Positions 8,886 to 17,523 of a stretch of DNA of 64,000 bases are shown here, in pieces (the stretch's first letter is position 1; each line of letters opens with the position of its first letter). The translations under genes and the position numbers were made by a program. Under the pieces are notes generated by a model. It saw only the letters and a list, made by a program, of their open reading frames with translations, searched no databases and was not told the DNA's origin. Where the stretch lies: the NCBI GenBank assembly GCA_963702055.1, contig OY969702.1, positions 1,364,001 through 1,428,000 of the forward strand, given 5' to 3'. The stretch comes from CAWINX01 sp963702055 (GTDB taxonomy: Bacteria; Actinomycetota; Thermoleophilia; Solirubrobacterales; 70-9).

Positions 8886-8901
8886 GGGTCCAAACCACCC
8901 G

Positions 8902-8948
8902 TTCCGCTGTTCCTTTACCCGTCCATACCCGGGAAAGGAACAGCGGAA
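8902..8948. repeat. Intergenic hairpin repeat, copy 1 (TTCCGCTGTTCCTTT family)
   Basis: A perfect 15-bp stem, TTCCGCTGTTCCTTT / AAAGGAACAGCGGAA, with a 17-base loop centred on TCCATA. It follows the chrA stop. The same stem recurs at 28450-28504 and 57969-58016. There is no T run, so it is not an ordinary intrinsic terminator. Confidence 0.85.
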
Positions 8949-8975
8949 GCTGGGGGGCCGATAGTTTTCGCGCCG

Positions 8976-9344
8976 ATGGCCGAGCCCGACAGCCACCTGC
9001 GCGAAACGGTTGACGCGACACGAAGGACCCGCCTCGCCAGTGAGCGCACCGAGCTGGCCTGGTGGCGGACGGGGCTGACCGCGCTGGCGGTCGCGCTCGG
9101 CGTCGGGCGGGTGGTCCCCGAGCTAAATCGCAGCGGGCTGCGCTGGCCCTACGTCGTCGCCGGGGTGGGATTCGCCCTCTGGGGGATCACGGCGATCGGC
9201 TACGGCTCCAGCCGCCGCGCCGCGGTCGAACAGGCCCTTTCCGAGGGTCGCTTCCACCGAGCCTCGGAGATGACGCTCAAAGCGCTGACCGTCGCCGGGA
9301 TGGCACTCGGCCTGCTCACCGCGGCGCTGATCCTGCTCGACTGA
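8976..9344 (+). CDS. DUF202 family small membrane protein
   Basis: 122 residues. The N-terminal TRRTRLASERTELAWWRTGL stretch is the diagnostic DUF202 (YidH-like) motif, just before three membrane segments. The function of the family is not established. It stands between a ChrA gene and a convergent phosphoesterase gene, with no clear operon partner. Confidence 0.85.
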   Translation: MAEPDSHLRETVDATRRTRLASERTELAWWRTGLTALAVALGVGRVVPELNRSGLRWPYVVAGVGFALWGITAIGYGSSRRAAVEQALSEGRFHRASEMTLKALTVAGMALGLLTAALILLD

Positions 9345-9381
9345 AGCCAGGACGGACGGGGGCTCTCGACCCGGCCGGCTC

Positions 9382-11007
9382 TCAGTTCTCCTGCACGTAG
9401 CCGTTGAAGACACCGCTGTCGAAGGGGAGGGCGCCGGGGTCGGTCGCGTAGCCGATCGGCTGCAGGCCAAACAGGGTCTCGATCGTCAACAGCATCGAGA
9501 AGTGGTTGAAGTAGCCGGTGTCGTTGGTGGTCCCCACTTTGACGAATGGGGAGATCAAGAGCATGCCTACCCGGCCTCCACCGCCGGTCGGTTTGACCGG
9601 GCCGGTGGCCGCCGGGGGCGTCGTCGACGGGACGGGAAGGTTCGGGTACTGGGGGGTCACACAACAGGCGCTCGAGTCGGCGTTCGGTCCGGTCTGCGGC
9701 GCTTGCGCGAAGGTGATCGCGATCAGCCCGTTGTCTTTGTAGGCAGGGGAGTTCTGAATCTCGGGCACCACCGTCTTGAGGAAGTCGTCTGCCGTCTGTG
9801 GGCCCGCCGGCTGACCCTTGTCGCAGGGCTGCTCGCTGCCGTCGTGGCAGGCATTGGGAACGATGTAGGAGAAGGTCGGCGCGGTGCTCGCCGTATTCAG
9901 CTCGGGAGCAAGCGGATCGAGGCCGATGTCGTTCTGCGCGCAGGCGCCCCCATCGAGCAGCGAGTGGAAGTAGACGAAGGGATTGCGCCAAGTCTCATAG
10001 GCATCGCCGGGCGCGGGAACTTGGTTGGGATCGGGGTCGCCGATCGTCGGGCGACGGCAACTCGTCGTCTGGCCGACCGTGTTGGCGACCCCCTCGACGT
10101 AGGCTTTCCACGTTTTCCCGGCCGTCGCGAGCTGATCGCCGACCGTGAGGATCGGCGCCGGGAACACGCAACCGGCTCCGGTCGCCTGCCCGGTCGCGTC
10201 CGCGGTGCCCGGAGTCAGCTCAGTGTATTTGGGGCAGTTGGCGGCGATTTCGGAGGTCGGCCCCTGGCCACTGACCAGGGCGACCTCGTTGGCGAGATCG
10301 CCCTGGGCGACCGCGTAATAGTTGGTCAGCAGCTCTCCCTGGCCGGCAAGTGTCTTCGAAAGGTAGGTGTCAGTCGATTGCGGCCCGAAGGTCTGGTCAT
10401 ACCCCTGGTCACCGAGCACGATCATGAACAGGTGCTTGACCGGCGGCAGGGTCGGCTCGGGCGGAAGCTGGGGCGGAAGTTTGATCGGAGGAGCCGACGG
10501 GTAGGGGCCCGCGGCGGGAGCCGTGGGTACGGCGGCGGGAGCTGCTGCTGCTGCTGCTGCGGGCGCGGCGGTCGGAGAGGCTGCAGCGGTCGGCGCGACC
10601 GGAGTTGGACTGCTCGCGGTCGTCGCCGGCGCCTGGAACAGAAGGGGTGTGATGCCTGCGCTCTGAGCAACCTGGCTGGTAACCGAGCCCAGCAGGACGC
10701 CGAACGCCAGCAGGCCCATGACCGCCACGGCGGCGACTTTCGGGTCGGGCATGAACTGAGCGGCCGAGCCCGCCAAGCCCGCCGCGGCGGCAGGCGCGTC
10801 GGGAGGGAACTCCTCCTCGGCTGCCGCCTTGGCGCGTCCCACGTGCAGCATCGCGCTGATCCGCGAGGCGATCACCGCGGGCATCGCGCCGCGCCGGGTG
10901 CCGCATTCGAGGCAGTAGCGCTGCCCGGGCGCGAGAACGGCGCCGCAGCCGGCGCAGCCGGTCACGGCGGCGACATCAGAATCCCCGTCATCGATGGAAA
11001 TACTCAC
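9382..11007 (-). CDS. Membrane-anchored phosphoesterase with N-terminal zinc ribbon
   Basis: 541 residues. A zinc ribbon CAGCGAVLAPGQRYCLECG lies at residues 18-36. One membrane segment follows at about 92-112 (AVAVMGLLAFGVLLGSV), then an Ala/Pro-rich linker (about 130-180), then a phospholipase C/acid phosphatase-like phosphoesterase domain from about residue 190. That domain contains FMIVLGDQGYDQTFGP and, near the end, YFNHFSMLLTIETLFGL. The metal-dependent phosphoesterase fold is typical of the AcpA/PLC family; the substrate is unknown. The ribbon should be cytosolic and the enzyme outside. Two more zinc-ribbon genes lie directly beyond it, divergent, next to pst. Confidence 0.8.
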   Translation of the reverse strand: MSISIDDGDSDVAAVTGCAGCGAVLAPGQRYCLECGTRRGAMPAVIASRISAMLHVGRAKAAAEEEFPPDAPAAAAGLAGSAAQFMPDPKVAAVAVMGLLAFGVLLGSVTSQVAQSAGITPLLFQAPATTASSPTPVAPTAAASPTAAPAAAAAAAPAAVPTAPAAGPYPSAPPIKLPPQLPPEPTLPPVKHLFMIVLGDQGYDQTFGPQSTDTYLSKTLAGQGELLTNYYAVAQGDLANEVALVSGQGPTSEIAANCPKYTELTPGTADATGQATGAGCVFPAPILTVGDQLATAGKTWKAYVEGVANTVGQTTSCRRPTIGDPDPNQVPAPGDAYETWRNPFVYFHSLLDGGACAQNDIGLDPLAPELNTASTAPTFSYIVPNACHDGSEQPCDKGQPAGPQTADDFLKTVVPEIQNSPAYKDNGLIAITFAQAPQTGPNADSSACCVTPQYPNLPVPSTTPPAATGPVKPTGGGGRVGMLLISPFVKVGTTNDTGYFNHFSMLLTIETLFGLQPIGYATDPGALPFDSGVFNGYVQEN

Positions 11008-11129
11008 GCTCGACGATCAGTCTCAGGGCGAAGCGTTGCCCAAATGTGAAGATCTTGGTGCCTGAGAGTCGCTCCTTCTTCACAACTCTTCAACACCTTC
11101 CCAGCCACGGCCAGGGAGTCTCTGACCGT

Positions 11130-11864
11130 ATGGAATGGGCCACGCAGGACGAGCAGCTCGGATCCGGCGGCGAAACCGCTTCCTACGAGGCGCCTCCCGC
11201 CGCTCCGGTGCCCCCTGCCGCGCGCTCCACCCAGGACACGATGGCGATGGCGCCGGCGCCCGCGACGGCGGTGCCGGCCTCGCCGTCGCTGTCATCCGGC
11301 AGCGAGCAGTGCCAAAACTGCGGTGCCCATGTGGCTCAGGATCAGCGTTACTGCCTGAACTGCGGCCAGCGGCGCGGCGATCCTCGCCTTCCGATCATGG
11401 ACGCTTCGGCCTTCATGGAGACATCGATGCAGCAACGGCGCCCGCAGGCGGGAACACCCGCCCCGCCGAAGAAATCGCGGATGTCGCCGAACGCGTCGCT
11501 GATCGCCGGCGTCGGCACGCTGCTGCTCGCGATGGGGGTCGGCGTACTGATCGGACATTCGGGAAGTCACTCTGGGTCGACCGCGACTGCGCCTCCCGTA
11601 CAGGTCGTCACCGCGCCGAGCAGCGGAGCGGCGGCAGGCGCAGCGGCCACGAAAACTGCGTCCTCCGACACGGGAGGCAGTTCCACCAAGACCTCGAAGG
11701 CGGCGACTGCCAGCCACAGCTCGAGTTCGCAGGCCGCAAACTCGGTGCTCAAACCGACGGCGAAAGCCGGCAAGCTGCCGCCGGCCAATGTTGGGGTCGG
11801 CGATCCCGGCAAAGGCCGCGGCTACAAAAACGGCAAATTCACCGGCGACTTCTTTGGACCGTGA
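11130..11864 (+). CDS. Zinc-ribbon, single-pass membrane protein
   Basis: 244 residues from ATG 11130, with CAGGGAG upstream; an in-frame ATG at 11046 is the alternative. A Pro/Ala-rich N-terminus precedes a ribbon CQNCGAHVAQDQRYCLNCG. Next comes one hydrophobic segment (SLIAGVGTLLLAMGVGVLIG) and an extracytoplasmic Ser/Thr/Ala-rich tail ending in GKGRGYKNGKFTGDFFGP. The layout copies the N-terminal part of the divergent phosphoesterase. No enzymatic domain is visible and the function is unknown. It is followed by another zinc-ribbon gene after 28 bases. Confidence 0.75.
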   Translation: MEWATQDEQLGSGGETASYEAPPAAPVPPAARSTQDTMAMAPAPATAVPASPSLSSGSEQCQNCGAHVAQDQRYCLNCGQRRGDPRLPIMDASAFMETSMQQRRPQAGTPAPPKKSRMSPNASLIAGVGTLLLAMGVGVLIGHSGSHSGSTATAPPVQVVTAPSSGAAAGAAATKTASSDTGGSSTKTSKAATASHSSSSQAANSVLKPTAKAGKLPPANVGVGDPGKGRGYKNGKFTGDFFGP

Positions 11865-11892
11865 ACTCAGACCTGCCGGGGAGGGAATGAAG

Positions 11893-12396
11893 ATGAAGAT
11901 CAACGCGCCAAAGCTCGGCGGCAGGTTCAGATCCGCTGCCCGCAGCGGATCTCCGGCCGTGGGCAGCGATCCGGCCCCTGCCGCAGCCCCGCGCGAAGCG
12001 ACATCCGACCCGGCCGCGGCCCCCGCGGCAGCCGGATCCCCAGCTGCCGCCCTGGAAGCCGCTTACGGCTCCGAATTCATCGTCGACCTGGAGCGCCGCC
12101 GCGACCAGCTGACCGGGCGAGTCGCGGAGCTGCAGTGGGATTTGGGCGGATTGGTCTATGAGATGGCGATCCGCAATGACATCCGCGTCGACGTGCTGGT
12201 CCAGCGCGCCGCCGCCCTCCAGGATGTCGACGCCGAACTCAGCGAGGTCGAGCGGATCGTGCGCATGGAGCAGACCGGCACGGCCGGCGCCTGTGGCTCC
12301 TGTGGCGCCCCGCACAGCCAGGGCGCCACGTACTGCTGGCAGTGCGGCCAGCCGCTGCTCGAGCAGGTCTCGGGCGACGCGATCCTGCGCCGCTAG
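11893..12396 (+). CDS. Coiled-coil protein with C-terminal zinc ribbon
   Basis: 167 residues from ATG 11893, which has GGGGAGGG 7 bases upstream; an ATG at 11887 in the same frame is too close to that site but possible. The first 60 residues are Ala/Pro-rich. Residues about 65-130 are predicted helical and coiled-coil-like (LERRRDQLTGRVAELQWDLG). The end carries a ribbon CGSCGAPHSQGATYCWQCG. There is no membrane segment, so it is probably cytosolic and perhaps a partner of the preceding membrane ribbon protein. It converges on pstB with a 4-base overlap of stops. Confidence 0.75.
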   Translation: MKINAPKLGGRFRSAARSGSPAVGSDPAPAAAPREATSDPAAAPAAAGSPAAALEAAYGSEFIVDLERRRDQLTGRVAELQWDLGGLVYEMAIRNDIRVDVLVQRAAALQDVDAELSEVERIVRMEQTGTAGACGSCGAPHSQGATYCWQCGQPLLEQVSGDAILRR

Positions 12397-13301
12397 CCGA
12401 AGCGGCCGCTCACGTAATCGCGAGTCCGCGGATCAGCCGGCTGGCTGAAGATCGTCTCGGTGTCGGCGCACTCGATCACCGTGCCGACCTGCTCGGCGCC
12501 GCTCGCCTCGAGGCCGAAGAAGGCGGTCTGATCGGCCACCCGCGCCGCCTGCTGCATGTTGTGGGTGACGATCACGATCGTGTAGCGGTTTTTCAGCGAC
12601 TTCATCAGCTCTTCGATCGCCGCGGTGGAGATCGGGTCGAGCGCCGAGGCAGGCTCGTCGAGCAACAGGACGTCGGGCTCGATCGCGATCGAGCGAGCGA
12701 TGCAGAGGCGCTGCTGCTGGCCGCCGGAGAGGCCGAGCGCGCTGTCCTTGAGCCGGTCCTTGACCTCGTCCCAAAGGGCGGCGCTGCGCAAAGCCCCCTC
12801 GACCCGATCATCGAGCCCGTCCTTCATCCCGAGGTTACGCAGAGCCCAGGCGATGTTGTCGTAGATCGACTTCGGAAACGGGTTCGGTTTCTGGAAGACC
12901 ATCCCGATCCGCCGCCGCACCTCGACCCGGTCCACGTTTGGGCCGTACAGCTCATGGCCGTGGTAGGAGACGTGCCCCTCGATCTTGAACCCGGGCACCG
13001 AGTCGTTCATCCGGTTGAGGCTGCGCAGGAAGGTTGTCTTGCCGCAGCCGGAGGGCCCGATCAGCGCGGTGATCCGGTTGCGGAAGATGCGTAGGTTGAC
13101 CCGTTCCAGGGCCCTCTTGCTCCCGTAGGAAACCGAAACCCCGCGGGCGTCGAAGACGACCTCGTGGGATATGTCGCGGCGCAGGCCGCTCGGCCCGAGC
13201 GCTCCCGCCTGGGGCAATGGCTCCGTCTGGATGCGCAGCCGGCGCCTCGGCGCGGGCTGCATCGCGGGGTCGAACGACTGTGTCGGATCAGGGTGGCTCA
13301 T
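12393..13301 (-). CDS. pstB: Phosphate ABC transporter ATPase
   Basis: 302 residues. Walker A IGPSGCGKTTFLRSL, signature LSGGQQQRLCIARSIA and Walker B VLLLDEPASALDP are all present, with the PstB-typical spacing (ISTAAIEELM). It has an N-terminal extension of about 50 residues compared with E. coli PstB. It powers high-affinity phosphate import through PstCA. Its start overlaps the pstA stop (ATGA). No phoU is seen downstream. Confidence 0.95.
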   Translation of the reverse strand: MSHPDPTQSFDPAMQPAPRRRLRIQTEPLPQAGALGPSGLRRDISHEVVFDARGVSVSYGSKRALERVNLRIFRNRITALIGPSGCGKTTFLRSLNRMNDSVPGFKIEGHVSYHGHELYGPNVDRVEVRRRIGMVFQKPNPFPKSIYDNIAWALRNLGMKDGLDDRVEGALRSAALWDEVKDRLKDSALGLSGGQQQRLCIARSIAIEPDVLLLDEPASALDPISTAAIEELMKSLKNRYTIVIVTHNMQQAARVADQTAFFGLEASGAEQVGTVIECADTETIFSQPADPRTRDYVSGRFG

Positions 13302-14191
13302 GACGCCATCTTCCCGCGGTTGCGGGCGAGCACCGCCCGGGCGCCGAGACTGGCGAACAATATGACGGCGAGCAGTACGAACGACGCCGCCCAGGCACGA
13401 GAGATCGCGCTTGGATCGGGAGTCTCGGAAAGTTGGTAGATCGAAACCGGGACGTTGGGCACCACCTTGGTCGGATCAAGGTTGACCGTGGGGCTGGAGC
13501 CGAAGATCGAGCAGGTGAAGATCAACGGCGCGGTCTCGCCGGCGGCACGGGCCACCGCGAGCACCGTCGCGGTGACGATTCCCCCCACTGCGCTTGGCAG
13601 GATGACACCGAGCACCGTGCGCCAGCGGCTGACGCCGAGCGCCTCGGCCGCCTCGCGCAACGTATGCGGCACCAGCAGCAGCACCTCCTGGCTGCCGCGG
13701 GCGATCAGCGGCAGCATGATGATCGCCAGCCCGAGCGAGCCGGCGAAGCCACTCTGCTGGTGACCGGCGACCAGCAGGCCGAAGACGAAGAGTCCGATAA
13801 TGATCGAGGGAAGGCCGTTGAGCAGGTCCAGCGCCGTCCGGACCACGCCGCCCAACCGCCCCCCCTCGAACTCGGTCAGGTAGAGCGCGATCAGCACCGC
13901 GATCGGCATCGCGATCGCGGTCGCCAGCAGCGACAGCACGACCGTGCCGATGAAGGCGGGCGCCATGCCACCCCCCACCCCGGTCACCGAAGGATCCTTG
14001 ATCAGGAAGTCAAGGCTGAGCGCGCTGGCGCCGCGCACGAAGACCGAGTAAACGACGATGCCAAGTACCCCCACCGCCAGCACCGCCGCCCCAGTCGCTC
14101 CCCCCATGGCGAGTCGGTTGGCGAGATTCCGGCGGCGCAGGTTGCCGGACGCGACCAGCGGTGCGCTCGGATCAAACCCGGCGTCGCTCAT
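13298..14191 (-). CDS. pstA: Phosphate ABC transporter permease
   Basis: 297 residues from the ATG that overlaps the pstC stop (ATGA at 14188-14191), with CAGGGGGCGAC upstream; a longer frame starts at 14236 inside pstC. It has six membrane segments. The permease signature region EAAEALGVSRWRTVLGVILP contacts the ATPase. It pairs with PstC to form the phosphate channel. Confidence 0.93.
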   Translation of the reverse strand: MSDAGFDPSAPLVASGNLRRRNLANRLAMGGATGAAVLAVGVLGIVVYSVFVRGASALSLDFLIKDPSVTGVGGGMAPAFIGTVVLSLLATAIAMPIAVLIALYLTEFEGGRLGGVVRTALDLLNGLPSIIIGLFVFGLLVAGHQQSGFAGSLGLAIIMLPLIARGSQEVLLLVPHTLREAAEALGVSRWRTVLGVILPSAVGGIVTATVLAVARAAGETAPLIFTCSIFGSSPTVNLDPTKVVPNVPVSIYQLSETPDPSAISRAWAASFVLLAVILFASLGARAVLARNRGKMAS

Positions 14192-15189
14192 CGTGTCGCC
14201 CCCTGTTGAGAAACATCGAAACGCCTGCCGATCCACTGGGCGAAGAGGTTCGCGATCAGCCCGATCACCAAGAGGATGACGCCGAGATAGAAGAGCGCCG
14301 CGATCTGCAGGTTGCTCACGGCCCCCGGAAACTCGACGGCGATGCGAGAGGCCAGCGTATCGCCGGTGTCGAAAAGCGAGGCCTGGATAACCGACCCCTT
14401 GCCGATTACCTGCGAGACCGCGATCGCCTCACCGAGCGCTCGACCCAAGCCGAGGAAGGTGGCGGCAGCCACACCCGAAGCGGTCGACGGCAGGACGACC
14501 CCTCGGATCATCTCCCAGCGGGTCGCCCCCAGAGCCGTGGCGCCGTCCTGTAGCTCGGCGGGAACGGTGAGGAAGAGGTCGCGCGAGATCGAGGCGATGA
14601 TCGGCACGACCATGATCGTCAAGATCAGGCTGGCGGTGAAAACACTGGAGCCGGTGCTCTGCGGGGTCCCGAAGATCGGGATGAATCCAAGCGTGTCGTG
14701 CAGCCAGGGCTCAATGTTCGTGTGTACGAACGGGGCGAAGATAATCAACCCCCAGAAGCCCAGGATGACGCTGGGGATCGCCGCCAGCATCTCGACCAGG
14801 GGAGAGATCACCCGGCTGACGCCGGTCGGCGCCAGCAGGCTGAGGAAGAGGGCGATCGCGATCGCGATCGGGGTAGCCAACGCCAGGGCCACGGCCGAGG
14901 TGACCGCGGTGCCGTAGAGCAGCGAAGCGGCGCCCAGCTGGTTGAAGTTCGGCTGCCAGACCGAGCTGGTCAGGAAGCCCAGCCCGAACTTGGAGATCGC
15001 CGGTCCGGCGCCGCTCACCACCTTGTAGCCGATCAGCAGGAGCGCCGTTACGGCGAGCAGCGAGGCGAGGACGCAGAGGCCGTAGAGCAGACCGTCCCCG
15101 ACCCGGTCGATCGACCGGTGACGCTGGCGCGAACGGGCGGCCGCGGCGCGGCTTCGGTAGGCAACCGGCGGGTTGGCGGCGGCGCTCAT
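14188..15189 (-). CDS. pstC: Phosphate ABC transporter permease
   Basis: 333 residues from ATG 15189 (MSAAANPP). The basic N-terminus is followed by six or more membrane segments. The coupling motif lies in DGATALGATRWEMIRGVVLP. First gene of the pstCAB transcript, divergent from pstS, with the Pho-box-like array in between. The order differs from E. coli (pstSCAB on one strand): here pstS is transcribed away from pstCAB. Confidence 0.93.
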   Translation of the reverse strand: MSAAANPPVAYRSRAAAARSRQRHRSIDRVGDGLLYGLCVLASLLAVTALLLIGYKVVSGAGPAISKFGLGFLTSSVWQPNFNQLGAASLLYGTAVTSAVALALATPIAIAIALFLSLLAPTGVSRVISPLVEMLAAIPSVILGFWGLIIFAPFVHTNIEPWLHDTLGFIPIFGTPQSTGSSVFTASLILTIMVVPIIASISRDLFLTVPAELQDGATALGATRWEMIRGVVLPSTASGVAAATFLGLGRALGEAIAVSQVIGKGSVIQASLFDTGDTLASRIAVEFPGAVSNLQIAALFYLGVILLVIGLIANLFAQWIGRRFDVSQQGATR

Positions 15190-15239
15190 GGCGCGCAGGG
15201 TAGTCGAGATCGAACCCCGTTCCAGGCCCTTGCGCCAAG

Positions 15240-15358
15240 TTTCACAGAATTGACACAAGTCCCCGTTTACAGGATCGCAACAAGTGCGCCGGCTAAGTGT
15301 GTCGTTACAACACTGTCACAAAATTGACACACACCTCGCGTTCACGAGATTGAAACAT
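15240..15358. promoter_or_regulatory. Fourfold Pho-box-like direct-repeat array
   Basis: Four 19-base units in the pstC-pstS divergent region follow one pattern: TTTCACAGAATTGACACAA (15240), GTTTACAGGATCGCAACAA (15265), TGTCACAAAATTGACACAC (15314) and GTTCACGAGATTGAAACAT (15340). Each holds two 6-7 base half-sites one helical turn apart, as in PhoB/PhoP binding sites. Start spacings are 25, 49 and 26. The position suggests control of both pst transcripts by phosphate starvation. Confidence 0.8.
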
Positions 15359-15461
15359 TCGGCCCCTCCCCCGCCCTGATTCTTACCGCGCGCCACGGCG
15401 ATTTATTGCGACGCCCGCGGCCAAGAGACGGAAATGATCAACGATCCGAAGGGATTTTCTT

Positions 15462-16478
15462 TTGATTCGCAACAGGTTGCTAAGTGTCATCATCGCGACC
15501 GTTGGGACAGTTGGATGCATGTCGGTTGTGTCGACGGCCGCAGCATCCGCCAGTCTCACCGGCGCGGGATCCTCACTAGTGGCGCCGATCATGGCCAACT
15601 GGACGAGGGACTTCAAGATCAAGACGGGTATCGACGTCACCTACGGCTCGGTCGGCTCCGGAGCGGGAATCGCTCAGATCACCGCCCGGACCGTCGACTT
15701 CGGCGCCTCCGACGCACCGCTCACCCCCTCTCAGGCCGCGGCCTGCAACGGGTGCACACAGATCCCCTGGGCGCTGACCGCGGTCGGCCTCGGGTTCAAC
15801 ATCCACGGGGTCAAGCATCTGAAGTTGGATGGGCCGACCCTGGCCGGTATCTACCTCGGCAAGATCACCAAGTGGAACGACCCGAAGATCAGGAAGCTCA
15901 ACAAGGGCACCCACCTGCCCGGGCTGACGATCACTCCGGTCTTCCGCAGTGACGGCTCCGGCGACACCTACGCATTCACCAACTACCTCTCGACGGTGAG
16001 TGGGGCGTGGAAGCACTCTGTCGGCTACGCCACGTCGGTCGGTTTCCCGGCGGGAGTCGGCGGCCTGCACAACGACGGGGTTGCGGGGACGGTCTCCGCG
16101 ACCAACGGCTCGATCGGTTACATCTCGGGCGCCTACCTGATCGCGACGGGGCTCCACGCCGCGGCGATGAAGAACAAGGCAGGAAAGTTCGAGTTCCCCA
16201 ACCTGGGGAACATCTCGGCTGCGGCCGCGGTCGTCAAGAGGGTGCCGAAGAGCAACGAGCTCCACATCGTCAACCCGCCGAGGAAGGCGAAGAACGCCTA
16301 CCCGATCTCGACGTTCACCTACTGCCTCGCGCCCCACGGCGCTCCGCAGAAGGGTGACCTCTCGAGGTTCATCCTCTACGCAATGACAACGGGCCAGAAG
16401 TACGGCCCCGCGCTCGACTTCGCGAAGCTGCCGAAGGTCGTGCTGAAGGCGGCGAGAAGGACACTCAGCGGCCTCTAG
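15462..16478 (+). CDS. pstS: Phosphate-binding protein of the Pst transporter
   Basis: 338 residues from a TTG at 15462 with GAAGGGA upstream. A signal peptide (about 1-30, ending ASASLTGAGSS) leads into the PstS core: TGAGSSLVAPIMANW, VDFGASDAPLTPSQ, ITKWNDPKI and RSDGSGDTYAFTNYL, the phosphate-contacting loops. No lipobox cysteine is placed as in typical lipoproteins, so it may be released or held by other means. A strong intrinsic terminator follows. It is divergent from pstCAB across the Pho-box array. Confidence 0.93.
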   Translation: MIRNRLLSVIIATVGTVGCMSVVSTAAASASLTGAGSSLVAPIMANWTRDFKIKTGIDVTYGSVGSGAGIAQITARTVDFGASDAPLTPSQAAACNGCTQIPWALTAVGLGFNIHGVKHLKLDGPTLAGIYLGKITKWNDPKIRKLNKGTHLPGLTITPVFRSDGSGDTYAFTNYLSTVSGAWKHSVGYATSVGFPAGVGGLHNDGVAGTVSATNGSIGYISGAYLIATGLHAAAMKNKAGKFEFPNLGNISAAAAVVKRVPKSNELHIVNPPRKAKNAYPISTFTYCLAPHGAPQKGDLSRFILYAMTTGQKYGPALDFAKLPKVVLKAARRTLSGL

Positions 16479-16500
16479 GCCAAAGAGCGGCAGTCAGTTC

Positions 16501-16539
16501 AAACGGCGCGAGACCTTCGGGTCTCGCGCCGTTTTTTTA
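16501..16539 (+). terminator. Intrinsic terminator of pstS
   Basis: A near-perfect stem AAACGGCGCGAGACC / GGTCTCGCGCCGTTT with a TTCG tetraloop, continuing into seven Ts. It begins 23 bases after the pstS stop and is the clearest terminator in the window. Confidence 0.95.
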
Positions 16540-16570
16540 TGCCCCGGCGCAGAGAGCGGCGAAGCGAGGA

Positions 16571-17410
16571 TCAGGCGAAGGCCTGGGCGGCGCGGCGGCG
16601 CAGGTCGGCATTGAGCAACCCGGTCACCTGACTGGGGCTCTCACCGGCGGAGGGAACGGCGTCGCCGATCAAGCCGCTGGCGCGGTAGCCGAAGAGCGGT
16701 GCGACGAAGCCCAGCTCGCGGACCTTGCGGACCAGCTGCACCGCGTCAGGGGTGCTGGCCTCGGGGCCACAGAGGACGATCGCGGTCGGCTCCAAGGCCT
16801 GCAGCGCCCGCTCCAGTCGCTCGTCGCGGAGCTCAGTGGAGAGCATCAGGACGCGGAAGCCGGCGCGGCGCAGGGAGAGGTCGAGCGCCTGGGCATGGAC
16901 AGCCTCGAGGTCCTGGCCCCGACTCGAGTCGAGCAGCAGGATCCCGGCCGGGCGCGAGGCGGTCGAGGACAGCCGCCGGGCGCCATGTAGCCATCCCATC
17001 GCCCAGCGGCTGGCGAACTCGACCTCGGCCTCGTGCTCGTCGTCGCCGGCAAGCGCGTCGACGGCCGGCAGCAGAAGTTCCTCCACGGTGCGCTCCAGCG
17101 GCCGCAGCGCCAGGCTTTCCTCCATCGCCCGGTCGGCGGCGGCCTCGTCGAAGCTCTCCAGCGCGGCACGCAGGTCGTCGCCCGTCGCCGGTGCCGACTG
17201 GCGCTGTTGCGCCAATTCGATCGCCGAGGAGATGTTCCCGGTCTGGGCGAGCGCGTCGCGCAGCGTCTGCAGCTCCACCAGCTCGTAGTTGCGGTGGTTG
17301 CCGGGGGTCCGCTTCGGCGTCGGGTACCCGTAGCGGCGCTCCCAGCTGCGGAGCGTGTTGGGGCTGACGCCTAGTACCTCGGCGGCTGCGTTTGTGCGAA
17401 TTCCTGGCAT
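16571..17410 (-). CDS. MerR-family regulator with B12-binding-like C-terminal domain
   Basis: 279 residues. A MerR helix-turn-helix fills residues 1-70 (VLGVSPNTLRSWERRYGYP). A helical bundle follows (about 85-155, with EVEFASRWAMGWLHG). The C-terminal half resembles a cobalamin-binding Rossmann domain, with SRGQDLEAVHAQALDLSLRRAG at the place of the DxHxxG motif. The His is kept, but the neighbouring residues are not canonical, so B12 binding is uncertain. Such CarH/LitR-like proteins repress carotenoid or light-response genes. None of those genes is in the window. Confidence 0.8.
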   Translation of the reverse strand: MPGIRTNAAAEVLGVSPNTLRSWERRYGYPTPKRTPGNHRNYELVELQTLRDALAQTGNISSAIELAQQRQSAPATGDDLRAALESFDEAAADRAMEESLALRPLERTVEELLLPAVDALAGDDEHEAEVEFASRWAMGWLHGARRLSSTASRPAGILLLDSSRGQDLEAVHAQALDLSLRRAGFRVLMLSTELRDERLERALQALEPTAIVLCGPEASTPDAVQLVRKVRELGFVAPLFGYRASGLIGDAVPSAGESPSQVTGLLNADLRRRAAQAFA

Positions 17411-17523
17411 TGCTCTCTATATATGAAGGTCGTTCGAGTGCGGGAAGTGATTCGCCGCACGAGCGGCATTCTCCCACCCGATTTCCAGGTTTACGCCGGT
17501 TATGGACAAGATTTGGGAATCTG

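Noticed and set aside
10530..10620. Simple repeat CTGCTGCTG in the phosphoesterase linker
   Set aside because: It encodes the Ala-rich linker in a normal gene. Such low-complexity runs are common in high-GC genes and need no special explanation.
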